Below the pieces are notes generated by a model. The model saw only the letters and a program-made list of their open reading frames with translations, was not told the origin of the DNA and ran no database searches. From an uncultured Selenomonadaceae bacterium (GTDB lineage: Bacteria; Bacillota; Negativicutes; Selenomonadales; Selenomonadaceae), in assembly GCA_905233135.1 (NCBI GenBank), contig CAJOCQ010000011.1:1-64000 (forward strand): a stretch of 64,000 nt of DNA, given 5' to 3'. Position numbers and translations under genes: made by a program. This document shows, piece by piece, positions 9,041 to 18,435 of the stretch. Within the stretch, counting starts at the first letter, position 1; each line of letters starts with the position of its first letter.

Positions 9041-10702
9041 ATGACGTTTGAAAATTTTATCCCTCCGCGCGCAAAAAGTGTTCTGGAATTAACGGGCGAA
9101 GTTTCCGCAGATTTTGAAACTACCGAAGAAAAATTTTTGCAGATTCAGCCCGCTTGTAAATATACCGTTGAAAAATTTTTGCCTAAAACAAAAAAGAAAT
9201 TCGACGCAATTTTATTTCAAAGTGCGCTGATTGGAAATATGGAAAACTTTGAACTTGTCAATTTGATTAAAACCGCCGCCAATTTTTTGACGCCGCAGGG
9301 CAGATTGATTTTCACGCTTGAAAATGTCGGCTTTGCAGAAAATCTTATGGCAATTTTGGAAGGCAAGCCGCTGAAATGCAAAGTTACATTGACAAAAGTT
9401 GAACTTGAAGGTGCAATAAAAAGTTCCGGCTTAAATGAATTTAACCTCTTGAATGCAGGTCGGCGCGTCCCCGTTGCACGCGGAATAGTTGAGGCGGCAA
9501 AAATTGACGTTGCAGTTTTCGCCTACATAATTTCGGCGACGCCTAAAGATTTGCCTGAAAAAACTTCAATTCAAATTTCAATCGGTGAAAGTTTAGTTTG
9601 CGGCGCAAAAAGAGTTTTTGACCCGCTGAATTTTATTGCAACCGAACCGAATCTTTCTGTTTTCTTCCACGACAGCAGACAAACTTACAGGATTTTTCAC
9701 GAAGAACAATTCCCTACAAGAATTTTTATCAATCAGCGAATTTCTTTTCCAACGTTTACCGAAGGCAGAATTTTTTTTGAGAAATTGAGCCGCGCCAATT
9801 ATTTGTACGTTGAGGAAATTGATGATAACCCAATTATTTGGCGCGAAAGTTACGAAAAGAACGGCTTTATAAATTTTATCGGCGTGCATGCAATTCAAAC
9901 TTCGACAGAATATCTTGCTGAACGTCTGCGCAAATTCAATCCGCAGGTAAAAGTTTTTGCTAACCAATTACGCAAAATTTTGCCTCTGCGCAACTTCAAA
10001 GAAGAATCTGAAAAAAATGAACCTGTACAAATTTTCTTCGGCGCGGTTAATCGTGACAGGGATTTTTTGGATATTCTTCCAATTTTAAATAAATTCGCGC
10101 AGGATTACGGCGACAAAATTAATTTTAAAATTATTGCAAACAAAGAACTTTTTGAGGCGTTGGAAACCAAAAATAAAGTTTTGATAGGCGACCCGAAATT
10201 TTATAACGGGCAATTTGTGGCGTTGGATAAGTATGAACAAACTTTGCAGGAATCAGATATTGCGCTCTTGCCGCTTTTGGACAACGAATTTAACCGCTCG
10301 AAATCTGATTTAAAATTTATCGAATGCGCGGGCAACGGCGCGGCAGTTTTGGCGTCTTCAACTGTTTATCCGCAAACTGTCAAAGACGGCGAAAACGGCT
10401 TTATTTTCAAAGATCACGACGAATTTGCAGAAAAATTGAAAGTGCTGATTGACAACAAAGAAAAGCGTTATGAACTTGCAACGGCGGCTTATAATTATGT
10501 TTTGCATAATCGCCTTTTGAGCCAACATTATGAAGAGCGGCTTGATTGGTACAGGGAACTTTTGGCGAAACTGCCCGAACTCAACGCCGCCGCGCAGGCG
10601 CGTATTGATAAAGTTGCGCCGAAATTCAAAGACGAAAAACCGCCGCAAGTTGAAGGAAAAAAAGACCCCAACGCAGAAATAGTCATTCCTGATATGCGTT
10701 AA
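9041..10702 (+). CDS. two-domain protein: methyltransferase-like N-terminus, GT4-like C-terminus
   Basis: A 553-residue protein. Residues about 1-150 resemble a degenerate class I SAM-methyltransferase fold (AKSVLELTGEVSADFETTEE, then FDAILFQSALIGNMENFELVNLIKTAANFLTPQGRLIFTLEN), without an intact glycine-rich SAM loop. Residues about 320-520 look like the C-terminal half of a GT-B glycosyltransferase (VQIFFGAVNRDRDFLDILPIL ... DIALLPLLDNEFNRSKSDLKFIECAGNGAAVLAS ... VKDGENGFIF). The tail is proline/lysine rich. ATG 9041 has GGAGG upstream. It is probably part of the same surface-glycan or protein-glycosylation unit as the gene at 7182. Catalytic activity of either half is unproven. Confidence 0.75.
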   Translation: MTFENFIPPRAKSVLELTGEVSADFETTEEKFLQIQPACKYTVEKFLPKTKKKFDAILFQSALIGNMENFELVNLIKTAANFLTPQGRLIFTLENVGFAENLMAILEGKPLKCKVTLTKVELEGAIKSSGLNEFNLLNAGRRVPVARGIVEAAKIDVAVFAYIISATPKDLPEKTSIQISIGESLVCGAKRVFDPLNFIATEPNLSVFFHDSRQTYRIFHEEQFPTRIFINQRISFPTFTEGRIFFEKLSRANYLYVEEIDDNPIIWRESYEKNGFINFIGVHAIQTSTEYLAERLRKFNPQVKVFANQLRKILPLRNFKEESEKNEPVQIFFGAVNRDRDFLDILPILNKFAQDYGDKINFKIIANKELFEALETKNKVLIGDPKFYNGQFVALDKYEQTLQESDIALLPLLDNEFNRSKSDLKFIECAGNGAAVLASSTVYPQTVKDGENGFIFKDHDEFAEKLKVLIDNKEKRYELATAAYNYVLHNRLLSQHYEERLDWYRELLAKLPELNAAAQARIDKVAPKFKDEKPPQVEGKKDPNAEIVIPDMR

Positions 10703-10731
10703 AATAAAAAAATTTACCTGTTGGAGGGAAG

Positions 10732-11103
10732 GTGGCGCGAATGTTAGGGATTCAACTTTTTTCGGCTTCGCTGGTTTTTTACGGCTTGTTTGCGTGCGTA
10801 GTTTTGGGAATTTCAATAATTGTGTACGTAACTACAAGAAGCCCGGCGAAAAATACTACTGTGCTTGATGATTTAGTTTTGGGCGAACGTCAAAAAAATA
10901 TCAACGGCTACACCAGTAACATTGACAAGCGGAAATATTTGGGGGCTATTGCAGTTTGTGCAACGGATTTGCGCCCTGCCGGTACGGTTACTGTTGAGGG
11001 CGAACCGCTTGACGTTGTTACCGAAGGCAACTTCATTAAGCAGGGCAATATTGTTAAAATTATTAATGTTGACGGCTCCAGAATTTTAGTTCGTCAAATT
11101 TAG
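10732..11103 (+). CDS. short NfeD-like membrane protein
   Basis: A 123-residue protein with one N-terminal membrane helix (LFSASLVFYGLFACVVLGISIIVYV) and a C-terminal OB-fold of NfeD type: GAIAVCATDLRPAGTVTVEG followed by LDVVTEGNFIKQGNIVKI. NfeD proteins pair with SPFH/flotillin proteins, and the next gene is a flotillin, as in the Bacillus yqeZ-yqfA arrangement. It lacks the ClpP-like protease domain of long NfeD. The start may be GTG 10732 (GGAGGG only 3 bases before) or ATG 10741 (12 bases). Confidence 0.85.
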   Translation: MARMLGIQLFSASLVFYGLFACVVLGISIIVYVTTRSPAKNTTVLDDLVLGERQKNINGYTSNIDKRKYLGAIAVCATDLRPAGTVTVEGEPLDVVTEGNFIKQGNIVKIINVDGSRILVRQI

Positions 11104-11178
11104 TGGGGTAGTGTGGTAGTTGGATAGTGTTATAGTAAAAACTACAACACTACCGCACTACAACACTATTACACTACA
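11102..11178. repeat. family B phrase-palindrome (TAGTGTGGTAGT type)
   Basis: The left arm is built of GTAGTGTGGTAGT-like phrases, the right arm of ACTACAACACTACC-like phrases, joined by AAAA. It fills the gap between the NfeD-like and floA genes and ends just before the floA ribosome binding site. The same lexicon recurs at 34611-34690. Confidence 0.7.
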
Positions 11179-11197
11179 CCGAAAGGAGATTTAAAAA

Positions 11198-12184
11198 ATG
11201 GAACTGTTAATAAGTACAGGGCTAATTGTCTTTGCGGCAATAGTAGCCTTAGGAATTTTCTTACACTTCGTACCGATTGGACTTTGGATTTCGGCGTTGG
11301 CGGCAGATGTTCACGTTGGAATTTTTACATTGATAGGAATGAGAATGCGCCGCGTCCCGCCCGCAAAAATCGTTATGCCTTTAATTAAGGCAAACAAGGC
11401 GGGGCTTGATGTCAACGTTAATCAGCTTGAGGCGCACTACTTGGCAGGCGGCAACGTCGATAAAGTTGTTGACGCTTTAATAGCAAGTCAACGCGCACAG
11501 ATTGTTTTACCTTTTGAACGTTCGGCGGCTATTGACCTTGCAGGGCGTGACGTTTTGGAAGCGGTACAAATGAGCGTTAATCCGAAAGTTATTGAAACGC
11601 CCGTTGTATCTGCCGTTGCCAAAAACGGTATCGAATTAAAAATTAAAGCGCGCGTAACTGTTCGCGCAAATATCGACAGGTTAGTTGGCGGCGCGGGCGA
11701 ACCTACAATTATTGCGCGCGTTGGCGAAGGTATCGTTACAACCGTCGGCAGTTCGGAAAGACATACTGACGTTTTGGAAAGTCCTGACGAAATTTCAAAA
11801 GTTGTTTTGGGCAAAGGCTTAGACGCAGGAACCGCCTTTGAAATTCTTTCGATTGATATTGCTGACGTTGACGTTGGCAGAAATATCGGCGCACAACTTC
11901 AAACTGACCAAGCCGAAGCTGATAAACGAATTGCACAAGCGAAGGCTGAAGAACGCCGCGCAATGGCGGTTGCACGCGAACAGGAAATGAAGGCTTATAC
12001 TCAAGAAATGGAAGCAAAAGTTGTCGAAGCGCAGGCGGAAGTTCCGCACGCTATGGCGGAAGCTTTCAAACAAGGAAATCTCGGCGTTATGGATTATTAC
12101 AATATGATGAATGTTCAATCTGATACAGAAATGAGAAACGCTATAAGCAAATCCGGCGCGAAAAAATCTGTAAGCGGTAAGTAA
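11198..12184 (+). CDS. floA: flotillin-like SPFH protein FloA
   Basis: A 328-residue homologue of Bacillus YqfA/FloA, a scaffold of functional membrane microdomains that affects secretion and membrane fluidity. An N-terminal hydrophobic hairpin (about 5-45) is followed by the family-typical [24 protein letters not shown], an SPFH domain (about 60-200) and a C-terminal coiled coil rich in Glu-Ala (about 225-290). ATG 11198 has AAAGGAGA upstream. It is preceded by its usual NfeD partner and followed after one base by a small membrane protein. Its position beside a type I secretion block is notable, but a functional link is inference. Confidence 0.93.
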   Translation: MELLISTGLIVFAAIVALGIFLHFVPIGLWISALAADVHVGIFTLIGMRMRRVPPAKIVMPLIKANKAGLDVNVNQLEAHYLAGGNVDKVVDALIASQRAQIVLPFERSAAIDLAGRDVLEAVQMSVNPKVIETPVVSAVAKNGIELKIKARVTVRANIDRLVGGAGEPTIIARVGEGIVTTVGSSERHTDVLESPDEISKVVLGKGLDAGTAFEILSIDIADVDVGRNIGAQLQTDQAEADKRIAQAKAEERRAMAVAREQEMKAYTQEMEAKVVEAQAEVPHAMAEAFKQGNLGVMDYYNMMNVQSDTEMRNAISKSGAKKSVSGK

Positions 12185-12185
12185 A

Positions 12186-12551
12186 ATGGATATTTCATTT
12201 GTAATAGTGCTGTGGATAATCGTTGCGATTATACAGGCGATTGACAGAAAAAAAAAGCCGCCGTCGCCGCAAATTCCGCCGAGTGATTCAAATGACGATA
12301 TAAATTTTGAAATTCCAACTTTGGCGAACGACCCGAATAAACCCGCCGAAGTACAAGAAATTGACATTGCGGAAATTTATCGGCAGAAAAAAAATCTTGC
12401 AGCGGCTGACAAAAAACCTGAAACAAAAATTTTTGTCGAAGAGGAAACTAAAAATATTGAAATTGACATTACGCCAACTGCAGCAATGAACGCAATTATT
12501 TTAAGTGAAATTTTAGATAAACCAAAATCTTTACGCAGAAAAAAATTTTAG
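12186..12551 (+). CDS. small membrane-anchored hypothetical protein
   Basis: 121 residues: one N-terminal membrane helix (SFVIVLWIIVAIIQAI), a basic/proline segment (DRKKKPPSPQIPPSD) and an acidic, probably disordered cytoplasmic tail ending in a basic SLRRKKF. It begins one base after the floA stop, so it is translationally linked to floA, and is followed at once by a terminator. I do not recognise a family. In Bacillus a different small gene (yqfB) also follows yqfA, which only shows that the position is commonly occupied. Confidence 0.7.
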   Translation: MDISFVIVLWIIVAIIQAIDRKKKPPSPQIPPSDSNDDINFEIPTLANDPNKPAEVQEIDIAEIYRQKKNLAAADKKPETKIFVEEETKNIEIDITPTAAMNAIILSEILDKPKSLRRKKF

Positions 12552-12589
12552 GGACTGCGCCCAATTTGCGGCGCGTCCCAATTTTTTTT
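12551..12589 (+). terminator. terminator after the floA operon
   Basis: GGGAC-GCGCC pairs with GGCGC-GTCCC (a single unpaired T on the left) around CAATTTGC, followed by AATTTTTTTT. The stem starts at the last base of the preceding stop codon and ends the secretion-floA transcript. Confidence 0.85.
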
Positions 12590-12609
12590 ATCGATTGGAG
12601 GAAAAATTT

Positions 12610-13668
12610 TTGGAAAATGTAACGGCAAATAAAAGGGCTTACGAACTTGGCGGAATTGCAATCGGATTTTTGGGAATACCGAATTTGGGCGACGCCATAA
12701 TTAATAAAAAAGTTATTGAGGCTCTTGCAATTTTGGAGCCGAATTGTAACATTGATATTATTTGCGAACACGAAAGAAGTAAAATCTACGCAAAAGCTTT
12801 TTTCAGCGAACACAAAAATTTTAACAGCATAGTTACAGTTACGCCGAATTTTAATCAGGAACTGCCGAAATACGATTTGGTTTTATATGTACAATGTTTT
12901 GATATAAAAATTTTTTATGTAAATGTTGAACGTTTATCAAAATTAAGCCCCGCGCTTTTTCAAAGTATGAGACAAGTTGATATTTACAATAAACGCTATA
13001 TGAACGGCAAAGATTTTGGCAGTAAAGCTCTGTTTCTGATGGCGCGCTCAAGAATTTTAAAAACTAACCGTTATACTTCTTTAGCTTGCGGCGGCGCACT
13101 TCCAATTTACGATAATAAAGTTACAATAAATCTGTTGCCTGAATGGCAGGGCGAATTTGATAAACTCGGCTTGAAAAAATATATTACTGTCGGTTCAAAC
13201 GGCGGTAATTTCGGGCGTCACGGGGTAAAATCTTGGCCGACAAGATATTGGGTTGAATTTATTTCGTTGCTGAAATCTAAAATGCCTGAAATAACTGTTG
13301 TCCAATCCGGCGGCAATGGAGTAGAAAAATTTGAAAATGCAGACCGACATTTATTGGGAACAGATTTGGAATTGACTAAATATATTTTGAAAAACAGTTT
13401 GCTACACGTTGACATTGAAGGCGGTCCCGTACATTTGGCGTCGCAACTCGGCACAAAATGCGTTGTACTTTTTGGCGCAACTGACGTTCAATATTACGGT
13501 TTCAGTGAAAATATTAACATTGTTTCTGAAGTTTGCAGCCCTTGCCTTTTTGCGTGGGATACTGATTCGCAATGTTTGCTCGGAGGCAAAGAGCCGCTTT
13601 GTATGCTGTCAATTACGCCACAAAAAGTTTTTGACGTAACTTACAGATATTTGAGAAGTCTTGAATAA
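12610..13668 (+). CDS. glycosyltransferase family 9-like protein (heptosyltransferase type)
   Basis: About 352 residues with the GT-B layout of ADP-heptose:LPS heptosyltransferases. The N-terminal half starts with IGFLGIPNLGDAIINKKVIEAL. The C-terminal half has TVGSNGGNFGRHGVKSWPTRYWVEFISLL and the hallmark DIEGGPVHLASQLGTKCVVLFGATD. The start is TTG 12610, with GGAGG 8 bases upstream; an in-frame TTG at 12595 overlaps that site and is unlikely. A cysteine-rich stretch near the end (VCSPCLFAWDTDSQCLLG ... PLCML) matches the extra cysteines of some GT9 subgroups. The product probably transfers a sugar to LPS core or a surface glycan. It is 18 bases upstream of an ABC ATPase gene. Confidence 0.82.
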   Translation: MENVTANKRAYELGGIAIGFLGIPNLGDAIINKKVIEALAILEPNCNIDIICEHERSKIYAKAFFSEHKNFNSIVTVTPNFNQELPKYDLVLYVQCFDIKIFYVNVERLSKLSPALFQSMRQVDIYNKRYMNGKDFGSKALFLMARSRILKTNRYTSLACGGALPIYDNKVTINLLPEWQGEFDKLGLKKYITVGSNGGNFGRHGVKSWPTRYWVEFISLLKSKMPEITVVQSGGNGVEKFENADRHLLGTDLELTKYILKNSLLHVDIEGGPVHLASQLGTKCVVLFGATDVQYYGFSENINIVSEVCSPCLFAWDTDSQCLLGGKEPLCMLSITPQKVFDVTYRYLRSLE

Positions 13669-13686
13669 ATTTTTGGAGGTTTTTGC

Positions 13687-14406
13687 TTGATAAAAATTAA
13701 AAATCTGAAAAAATCTTTCGGCGATTTGCACGTTTTGAAAGGAATTGATTTAGAAATTGCGGAACGTGAAGTTGTCGTAATAATCGGACCTTCGGGGAGC
13801 GGCAAATCAACTTTACTGCGTTGCATAAATTTTTTGGAAGTGCCGACTGAAGGTAGCGTTACAGTTGACAATATCCCGATGAACAGCGAAGAAAATATTA
13901 ACGCAGTGCGCGAAGAAGTCGGAATGGTTTTCCAGCGGTTTAATCTTTTCCCGCATATGACGGTTTTAGATAATATCACGCTTGCGCCAATAAAAGTTAG
14001 AAAAATGCAACGTAATCGCGCAGAAATTTTGGCGCAGGAACTTTTGGACAGAGTAGGGCTCGGCTCAAAAGCCTTTGCGTACCCTAACCAACTTTCAGGC
14101 GGTCAACAACAGCGCGTAGCTATTGCGCGGGCGTTGGCAATGCAGCCGAAGGTTATGCTATTCGATGAACCGACAAGCGCACTTGACCCAGAAATGGTCG
14201 GAGAAGTTCTGGACGTTATGAAAAAACTTGCTGAAAGCGGTATGACAATGGTTATTGTTACGCACGAAATGGGATTTGCGCGGGAAGTCGGCACGCGACT
14301 TTTATTCGTTGACGGCGGATATATCGTCGAACAGGGCAAACCTAAGGAAGTTTTTGAAAATCCCAAAGAAGAACGCACGAAATTATTTCTGTCGAAAATT
14401 TTATAA
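13687..14406 (+). CDS. polar amino acid ABC transporter ATP-binding protein (GlnQ family)
   Basis: A 239-residue ABC ATPase with the GlnQ/HisP pattern: Walker [10 protein letters not shown] (about 33-41), [19 protein letters not shown], signature [16 protein letters not shown], Walker [21 protein letters not shown], and the H-loop [11 protein letters not shown]. Such ATPases energise uptake of glutamine, arginine or cystine with membrane and binding proteins. Neither partner gene is adjacent: GT9 lies upstream and a repeat element follows. The start is TTG 13687 with GGAGG 8 bases before. It may serve a permease encoded elsewhere. Confidence 0.88.
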   Translation: MIKIKNLKKSFGDLHVLKGIDLEIAEREVVVIIGPSGSGKSTLLRCINFLEVPTEGSVTVDNIPMNSEENINAVREEVGMVFQRFNLFPHMTVLDNITLAPIKVRKMQRNRAEILAQELLDRVGLGSKAFAYPNQLSGGQQQRVAIARALAMQPKVMLFDEPTSALDPEMVGEVLDVMKKLAESGMTMVIVTHEMGFAREVGTRLLFVDGGYIVEQGKPKEVFENPKEERTKLFLSKIL

Positions 14407-14443
14407 ACGACTGTAATTTTTAGTTTTAAGATTTATATTTTTA

Positions 14444-14722
14444 ATGTTCTTTTCTTTTCCAAAGCAAAAAGAAAAGAACCAAAAGAAAGTGCTTTTTTTC
14501 GCCCGTCAGGCCGCTCGGTTTCCAGTACGCTCGTAGTAAGTGAGCCCCTTTTGGGGGCACCAACTTTTTCCTACGCTTCTAAAAAATAGCAAGCTGCGGC
14601 TGGGAGACGGGCGTATTACAAGCATTGACGAGTTGCACTTTTCTTTCAGCAAATTAGAAATTGCCGCGCATCCTGCGCGAGTTTTTACGAGGCGCACCTC
14701 CTGTGCGCCTCTTCTGTTTTTT
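14444..14722. repeat. family A intergenic element (plus orientation, long copy)
   Basis: Starts with a polypyrimidine/polypurine hairpin (TTCTTTTCTTTTCC with AAAAGAAAAGAACC), then CGCCCGTC (14500-14507) pairs at a distance with GACGGGCG (14606-14613); inside lie GCCCC/GGGGGC and GCAAGCTGCGGC. The outer part has GCGCATCCTGCGCG and GGCGCACCTCCTGTGCGCC. It closely resembles the copies at 47536-47822 and, inverted, 30650-30830. The 368-base gap between glnQ-type and acyl-CoA synthetase genes holds only this element and a terminator. Confidence 0.75.
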
Positions 14723-14735
14723 TATAAAATCAAAA

Positions 14736-14769
14736 AACCGCCCAATTTTCAGGCGGTTAATTTTTTTTT
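14736..14769 (-). terminator. bidirectional terminator
   Basis: AACCGCC pairs with GGCGGTT (14736-14742, 14752-14758). T-runs flank it on both strands (AATTTTTTTTT on plus, TTTTTTGATTTT on minus). It lies 3' of the acyl-CoA synthetase gene and can also stop plus-strand transcripts. Confidence 0.8.
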
Positions 14770-14774
14770 ATATT

Positions 14775-16265
14775 TTATTTATTTTGAGACGCCAAATAAT
14801 CTTCCAAAATTTTGCGCTTGGAAATTTTGCCCGTCGAAGTACGGGGAATTTCTTTCAATTCGTGAAATTCGCGCGGAATTTTATACATTGCAAGATTTTT
14901 TTGAAGATACTTTTTCAAGGCGCGGGCGTCAACTTCTTCGCCTTCCTTGACTTCGTAAAAACACGCGCCGACTTCACCGCGCAGTTTATCCTCGACGCCG
15001 ATAACCGCCGCGTCCTTAATCCCTTTGAATTGGTAAACAACTTCCTCAATTTCGCGCGGGTAAATATTTTCGCCCATACTGATAATCATTTCTTTAATTC
15101 GGCTTACAATGTAATAATAGCCATCCGCGTCAACCTTTGCAACGTCGCCAGTATGCAGCCAGCCTTCTTTGTCGATTGTTTCTGCAGTTGCAGTGGGATT
15201 TTTCCAATAACCTAACATAACTTGACCACCGCGCACCAAAAGTTCTCCCGGTTCGCCCGTCGGAACTTCCGCGCCGTTTTCGTCAACTATTCGGATTTCT
15301 TCGCCCCAAAGAAGTTGCCCGCAAGAGCCCGCGCGTTCTTTGCCGTGCGTTGTCAAAAATACGCAAGGCGACGCTTCAGAAAGTCCGTAACCTTCGGCTA
15401 TAGGCATACCGAATTTCTTTGTAAATTCTTGAATCATTTTTTCGGGCAAAGTTGTACCGCCGCTCATTGCAAAACGCACTGATTTAAAATCGTCAGCCTT
15501 CGCAAGCGCAGTTACAAGTTTGAAAATCGACGGCACTATTATAACGTCCGTCAGCTGAAAATCTTTTACCATGTCAATCATTTCTTTTGGCTTGAAAAGT
15601 CGCATAACATACAACGACGCGCCGCGATAAAACGTATTCAAAACAACGCAAGTCCAGCCAAAACAATGATACATTGGCAAAACGCAAAGCACCTTGCAAT
15701 TTTTTTCGCATTTGAAAACTTCGCACTGTTTGGTATTGTGAACTAAATTTTTATGAGAAAGTACCGCGCCTTTAGGGTTGCCTGTTGTGCCTGAAGTGTA
15801 AATTATAACGCAAGGCGAATTTTCGTCAAAATCTGCGGGAAGTTCGGGCGCGTCTTCGCATTCAACGTCGCCGAAAGTTGCTATATCGTGCTGAATAACT
15901 TTTTCGCCGCCTGTAAAATATTCATCAAGGTTTAATTTTTCGTGAGTCAAAAGGTGCGTAACTTCAGCATTTTTCAAAATAAAAGCGGTTTCACGATTGC
16001 TGAGCTGAAAGTTAATCGGTACGCAAATTGCGCCGAGCGAAGTTGTACCAAAGTACGCAAAAACAAATTCCGCGCTGTTGCGTGAAAAAATTCCTACGCG
16101 GTCGCCCTGTCTTATTCCCAAGCTGTAAAGGCGGTTGCGAAATTTTTTAATTTCCTGCGCGAATTCGGCATATGTAAAAGTTCTGCCCTCGTCAACAATC
16201 GCTATATCTTCACTTTGTCCCATTTTAATAATATCGTGGACTAACAAATTAAATTCTCCTTTCAT
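14775..16265 (-). CDS. AMP-dependent acyl-CoA synthetase/ligase
   Basis: A 496-residue ANL-superfamily enzyme that would activate a carboxylic (fatty) acid with ATP and couple it to CoA. Visible motifs are the P-loop IIYTSGTTGNPKGAVLSHKN, AEGYGLSEASP, the ATP-binding LHTGDVAKVDADGYYYIVSR hinge (A8), GENIYPREIEEV and the catalytic lysine region STGKISKRKIL (A10). Length and motif spacing are typical of medium/long-chain acyl-CoA synthetases. The gene overlaps the upstream PHP gene by 4 bases (ATGA), so the two are co-translated. Substrate chain length cannot be told from the sequence. Confidence 0.9.
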   Translation of the reverse strand: MKGEFNLLVHDIIKMGQSEDIAIVDEGRTFTYAEFAQEIKKFRNRLYSLGIRQGDRVGIFSRNSAEFVFAYFGTTSLGAICVPINFQLSNRETAFILKNAEVTHLLTHEKLNLDEYFTGGEKVIQHDIATFGDVECEDAPELPADFDENSPCVIIYTSGTTGNPKGAVLSHKNLVHNTKQCEVFKCEKNCKVLCVLPMYHCFGWTCVVLNTFYRGASLYVMRLFKPKEMIDMVKDFQLTDVIIVPSIFKLVTALAKADDFKSVRFAMSGGTTLPEKMIQEFTKKFGMPIAEGYGLSEASPCVFLTTHGKERAGSCGQLLWGEEIRIVDENGAEVPTGEPGELLVRGGQVMLGYWKNPTATAETIDKEGWLHTGDVAKVDADGYYYIVSRIKEMIISMGENIYPREIEEVVYQFKGIKDAAVIGVEDKLRGEVGACFYEVKEGEEVDARALKKYLQKNLAMYKIPREFHELKEIPRTSTGKISKRKILEDYLASQNK

Positions 16266-16993
16266 TTCGGGGCTAAAGATTTTCTGTATTTGACATAATC
16301 AAAAAATTTTTCTGCGCTTGAATTTATAACCAATTCTTCAGGAAAATTATTTTCTGCAATAACTTCCTGCGAAAATTGATGGTTGCCAACGTCAAAGTCA
16401 ATGTGCGCGTCACTGCCCATTATAATTTCTGCGTTATACTTTTGGCAAGCTTTTAATAATAATTTTACAGTTTCTCTTGAACCTTTACGCGGCGCGTTGG
16501 GCGCGTAGGAGCTGTTATTAATTTCAAGCAAAACTTTATTATCTTTGGCGGCGCGGGCGATTCTGTCGAAGTCAACGGGAAATTTCGGATTATCGGGGTG
16601 CCCGATAATTACAACGTGCGGGTTTCTCATTGCGCCGATAATAGCCGCCGTGTTTTCTTCCAAAGAGCCCGGGTCAATGCAAGGGCTATGCAAACTTGCA
16701 ATGGCGTAATCAGTATTTTTCAGAAATTGCGCGGGTAAATCAGTGCTGCCCGAATAATCCAAAATATTTAATTCTACGCCCATAATCAATTTAACTTCGT
16801 AGCCGTCGCGCGGAATAACTTTAAAATTTACAAAATAAAAATCTGAACAAGTCCCCAACATTTTCGGCGCGTGGTCAGAAATTCCCAAAAGTTCCAAGCC
16901 TTTTTCTTTCGCCGCAGAAATATTTTCTCTCAAAGTGCTGTAAGCGTGCCCGCTGAAATTTGTATGCGTATGCACGTCCAATATATCCTTCAA
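16262..16993 (-). CDS. PHP-domain phosphatase/hydrolase (YcdX-like)
   Basis: A 243-residue PHP-fold metallo-phosphoesterase. The metal ligands appear in order: HTHTNFSGH near the N-terminus, GISDHAP, GVELNI, IASLHSP, VIIGHPDN, and MGSDAHIDFDVGN near the end. This matches the YcdX group rather than HisK or the polymerase domains. The start is TTG 16993 with AAAGGT about 9 bases upstream. The stop overlaps the start of the acyl-CoA synthetase by 4 bases. The physiological substrate is unknown. Upstream on the minus strand a CTATAAT box lies about 30 bases before the start, without a clear -35. Confidence 0.85.
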   Translation of the reverse strand: MKDILDVHTHTNFSGHAYSTLRENISAAKEKGLELLGISDHAPKMLGTCSDFYFVNFKVIPRDGYEVKLIMGVELNILDYSGSTDLPAQFLKNTDYAIASLHSPCIDPGSLEENTAAIIGAMRNPHVVIIGHPDNPKFPVDFDRIARAAKDNKVLLEINNSSYAPNAPRKGSRETVKLLLKACQKYNAEIIMGSDAHIDFDVGNHQFSQEVIAENNFPEELVINSSAEKFFDYVKYRKSLAPK

Positions 16994-17099
16994 ACTATCA
17001 CGACCTTTCGTGCAAAAATTATAGCATAGATTTTTAAATTTCTATAGCGCAAATTAAAATTTTGTAGTAAAATTATTTTCTTCAAAAGGAGTGATTTTT

Positions 17100-18434
17100 T
17101 TGAGTGCGCAGGAAAGTATTCCGCAGGCAGTGGAAATGGAAAAATTTGTACTTGGTGCAATGCTTTTAAAAGAGGGCGAAATTATTCCTACAATCACTTC
17201 CATTTTGACAGCGGAAGACTTTTACCGCCCCGAACACAGAACTATTTTCGACGCAATTTTAAAAATTTACTCAAAAAAAATTATTCCCAATATGCTGTCA
17301 TTAATTGAAGAATTGCGCAGTAGCGGCGAACTTGAAAAGATTGGTCATGAGTACGTTTTTTCGCTTATGGAAATTGCGCACACTACCGCCTACGCCGAAT
17401 TTTACGCGCAAACTATCAAAGAAAAATCTATCTTGCGCAAATTGATTAAAGTCGGCGAAGAAATTATTCAAGATGCAATCACTGCGGTAAAGCCGCTTAG
17501 TGATATTCTTGACAACGCAGAAAAAAAACTTTTCGCCGTAACTTCGCAAAATGAAACTTCCGAATTTGAAAGTATCACGCCGATTTTGCAACGTTCATTT
17601 GAAAGAATCCGCCGCGCTTTGGATAACCCCGAAGGAATAAGCGGCGTTTCAACAAGTTTTAACGATTTTGACAAAATTACAAGCGGCTTGCAGAAATCTG
17701 ATTTAATTTTATTGGCGGCGCGCCCTTCGATGGGCAAAACTGCGCTTGCTTTAAATATGGCAATGAACGCCGCGCTTGAAAATAATATCGTTGCAATTTT
17801 TTCTTTGGAAATGAGCAAGGAGCAACTTGGGCACCGCCTTTTGAGTTCTTACAGCAGGATTAATTCGCAAAAATTGACTACGGGCAATATTGACGCGGAC
17901 GAGTTTAACGAACTTGTTGAGACGCTGAATTATTTGACGGGGACGAAATTATTTATTGACGATACGGCGGGCATTTCGATTTTGGAATTGCGCTCGAAGG
18001 CGCGCAAAATTAAAAATGAACACGGCTTAGATTTGATTGTGATTGACTACCTGCAACTTATGCAGGGCGCGGCAAGGAAGGGCGCGGATTATAACCGCCA
18101 ACAGGAAATTTCCGAAATTTCCCGCAGTCTTAAAGCCCTTGCGCGTGAATTGAAAGTTCCAATTTTGGCACTCAGTCAACTTTCGCGCAGCGTCGAACTT
18201 CGAGCAGATAAACGCCCGATGCTCAGCGATTTGAGAGAGAGCGGCTCGCTTGAACAGGACGCTGATATTGTTATGTTTTTGTACCGCGAAGAATATTATG
18301 ACAAGGAAACTGAAAACTCGAACATTGCCGAACTTGTCATTGCGAAAAATCGTAACGGTCCAACAACTTCAATCAATTTGCAATTTGACAGGGAATGTAT
18401 GCACTTTGGTTCTTTTGGCAGTTTGGAGGAATAA
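17100..18434 (+). CDS. dnaB: replicative DNA helicase DnaB
   Basis: Hexameric 5'-3' helicase of the replisome, 444 residues. The N-terminal helical domain (AQESIPQAVEMEKFVLGAML, about 1-110) binds primase. The RecA-like domain has Walker A ARPSMGKTALALNMA (about 208), FSLEMSKEQLGHRL, Walker B LIVIDYLQLMQG, LSQLSRSVELR and the arginine-finger region RNGPTTSINLQFD. TTG 17100 is chosen because AAAGGAG ends 8 bases upstream; GTG 17091 overlaps that site. It is directly followed by the tmRNA promoter, with no terminator between. Confidence 0.95.
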   Translation: MSAQESIPQAVEMEKFVLGAMLLKEGEIIPTITSILTAEDFYRPEHRTIFDAILKIYSKKIIPNMLSLIEELRSSGELEKIGHEYVFSLMEIAHTTAYAEFYAQTIKEKSILRKLIKVGEEIIQDAITAVKPLSDILDNAEKKLFAVTSQNETSEFESITPILQRSFERIRRALDNPEGISGVSTSFNDFDKITSGLQKSDLILLAARPSMGKTALALNMAMNAALENNIVAIFSLEMSKEQLGHRLLSSYSRINSQKLTTGNIDADEFNELVETLNYLTGTKLFIDDTAGISILELRSKARKIKNEHGLDLIVIDYLQLMQGAARKGADYNRQQEISEISRSLKALARELKVPILALSQLSRSVELRADKRPMLSDLRESGSLEQDADIVMFLYREEYYDKETENSNIAELVIAKNRNGPTTSINLQFDRECMHFGSFGSLEE

Positions 18435-18435
18435 T

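Noticed and set aside
14444-14722. CRISPR array or IS element in the family A repeats
   Set aside because: There is no regular repeat-spacer spacing, no transposase frame and no target duplication.
14540-15215. Plus-strand ORFs of 136 and 184 codons running from the family A element into the acyl-CoA synthetase gene
   Set aside because: They lie in repeat sequence and antisense to a gene with intact motifs; no ribosome binding site.
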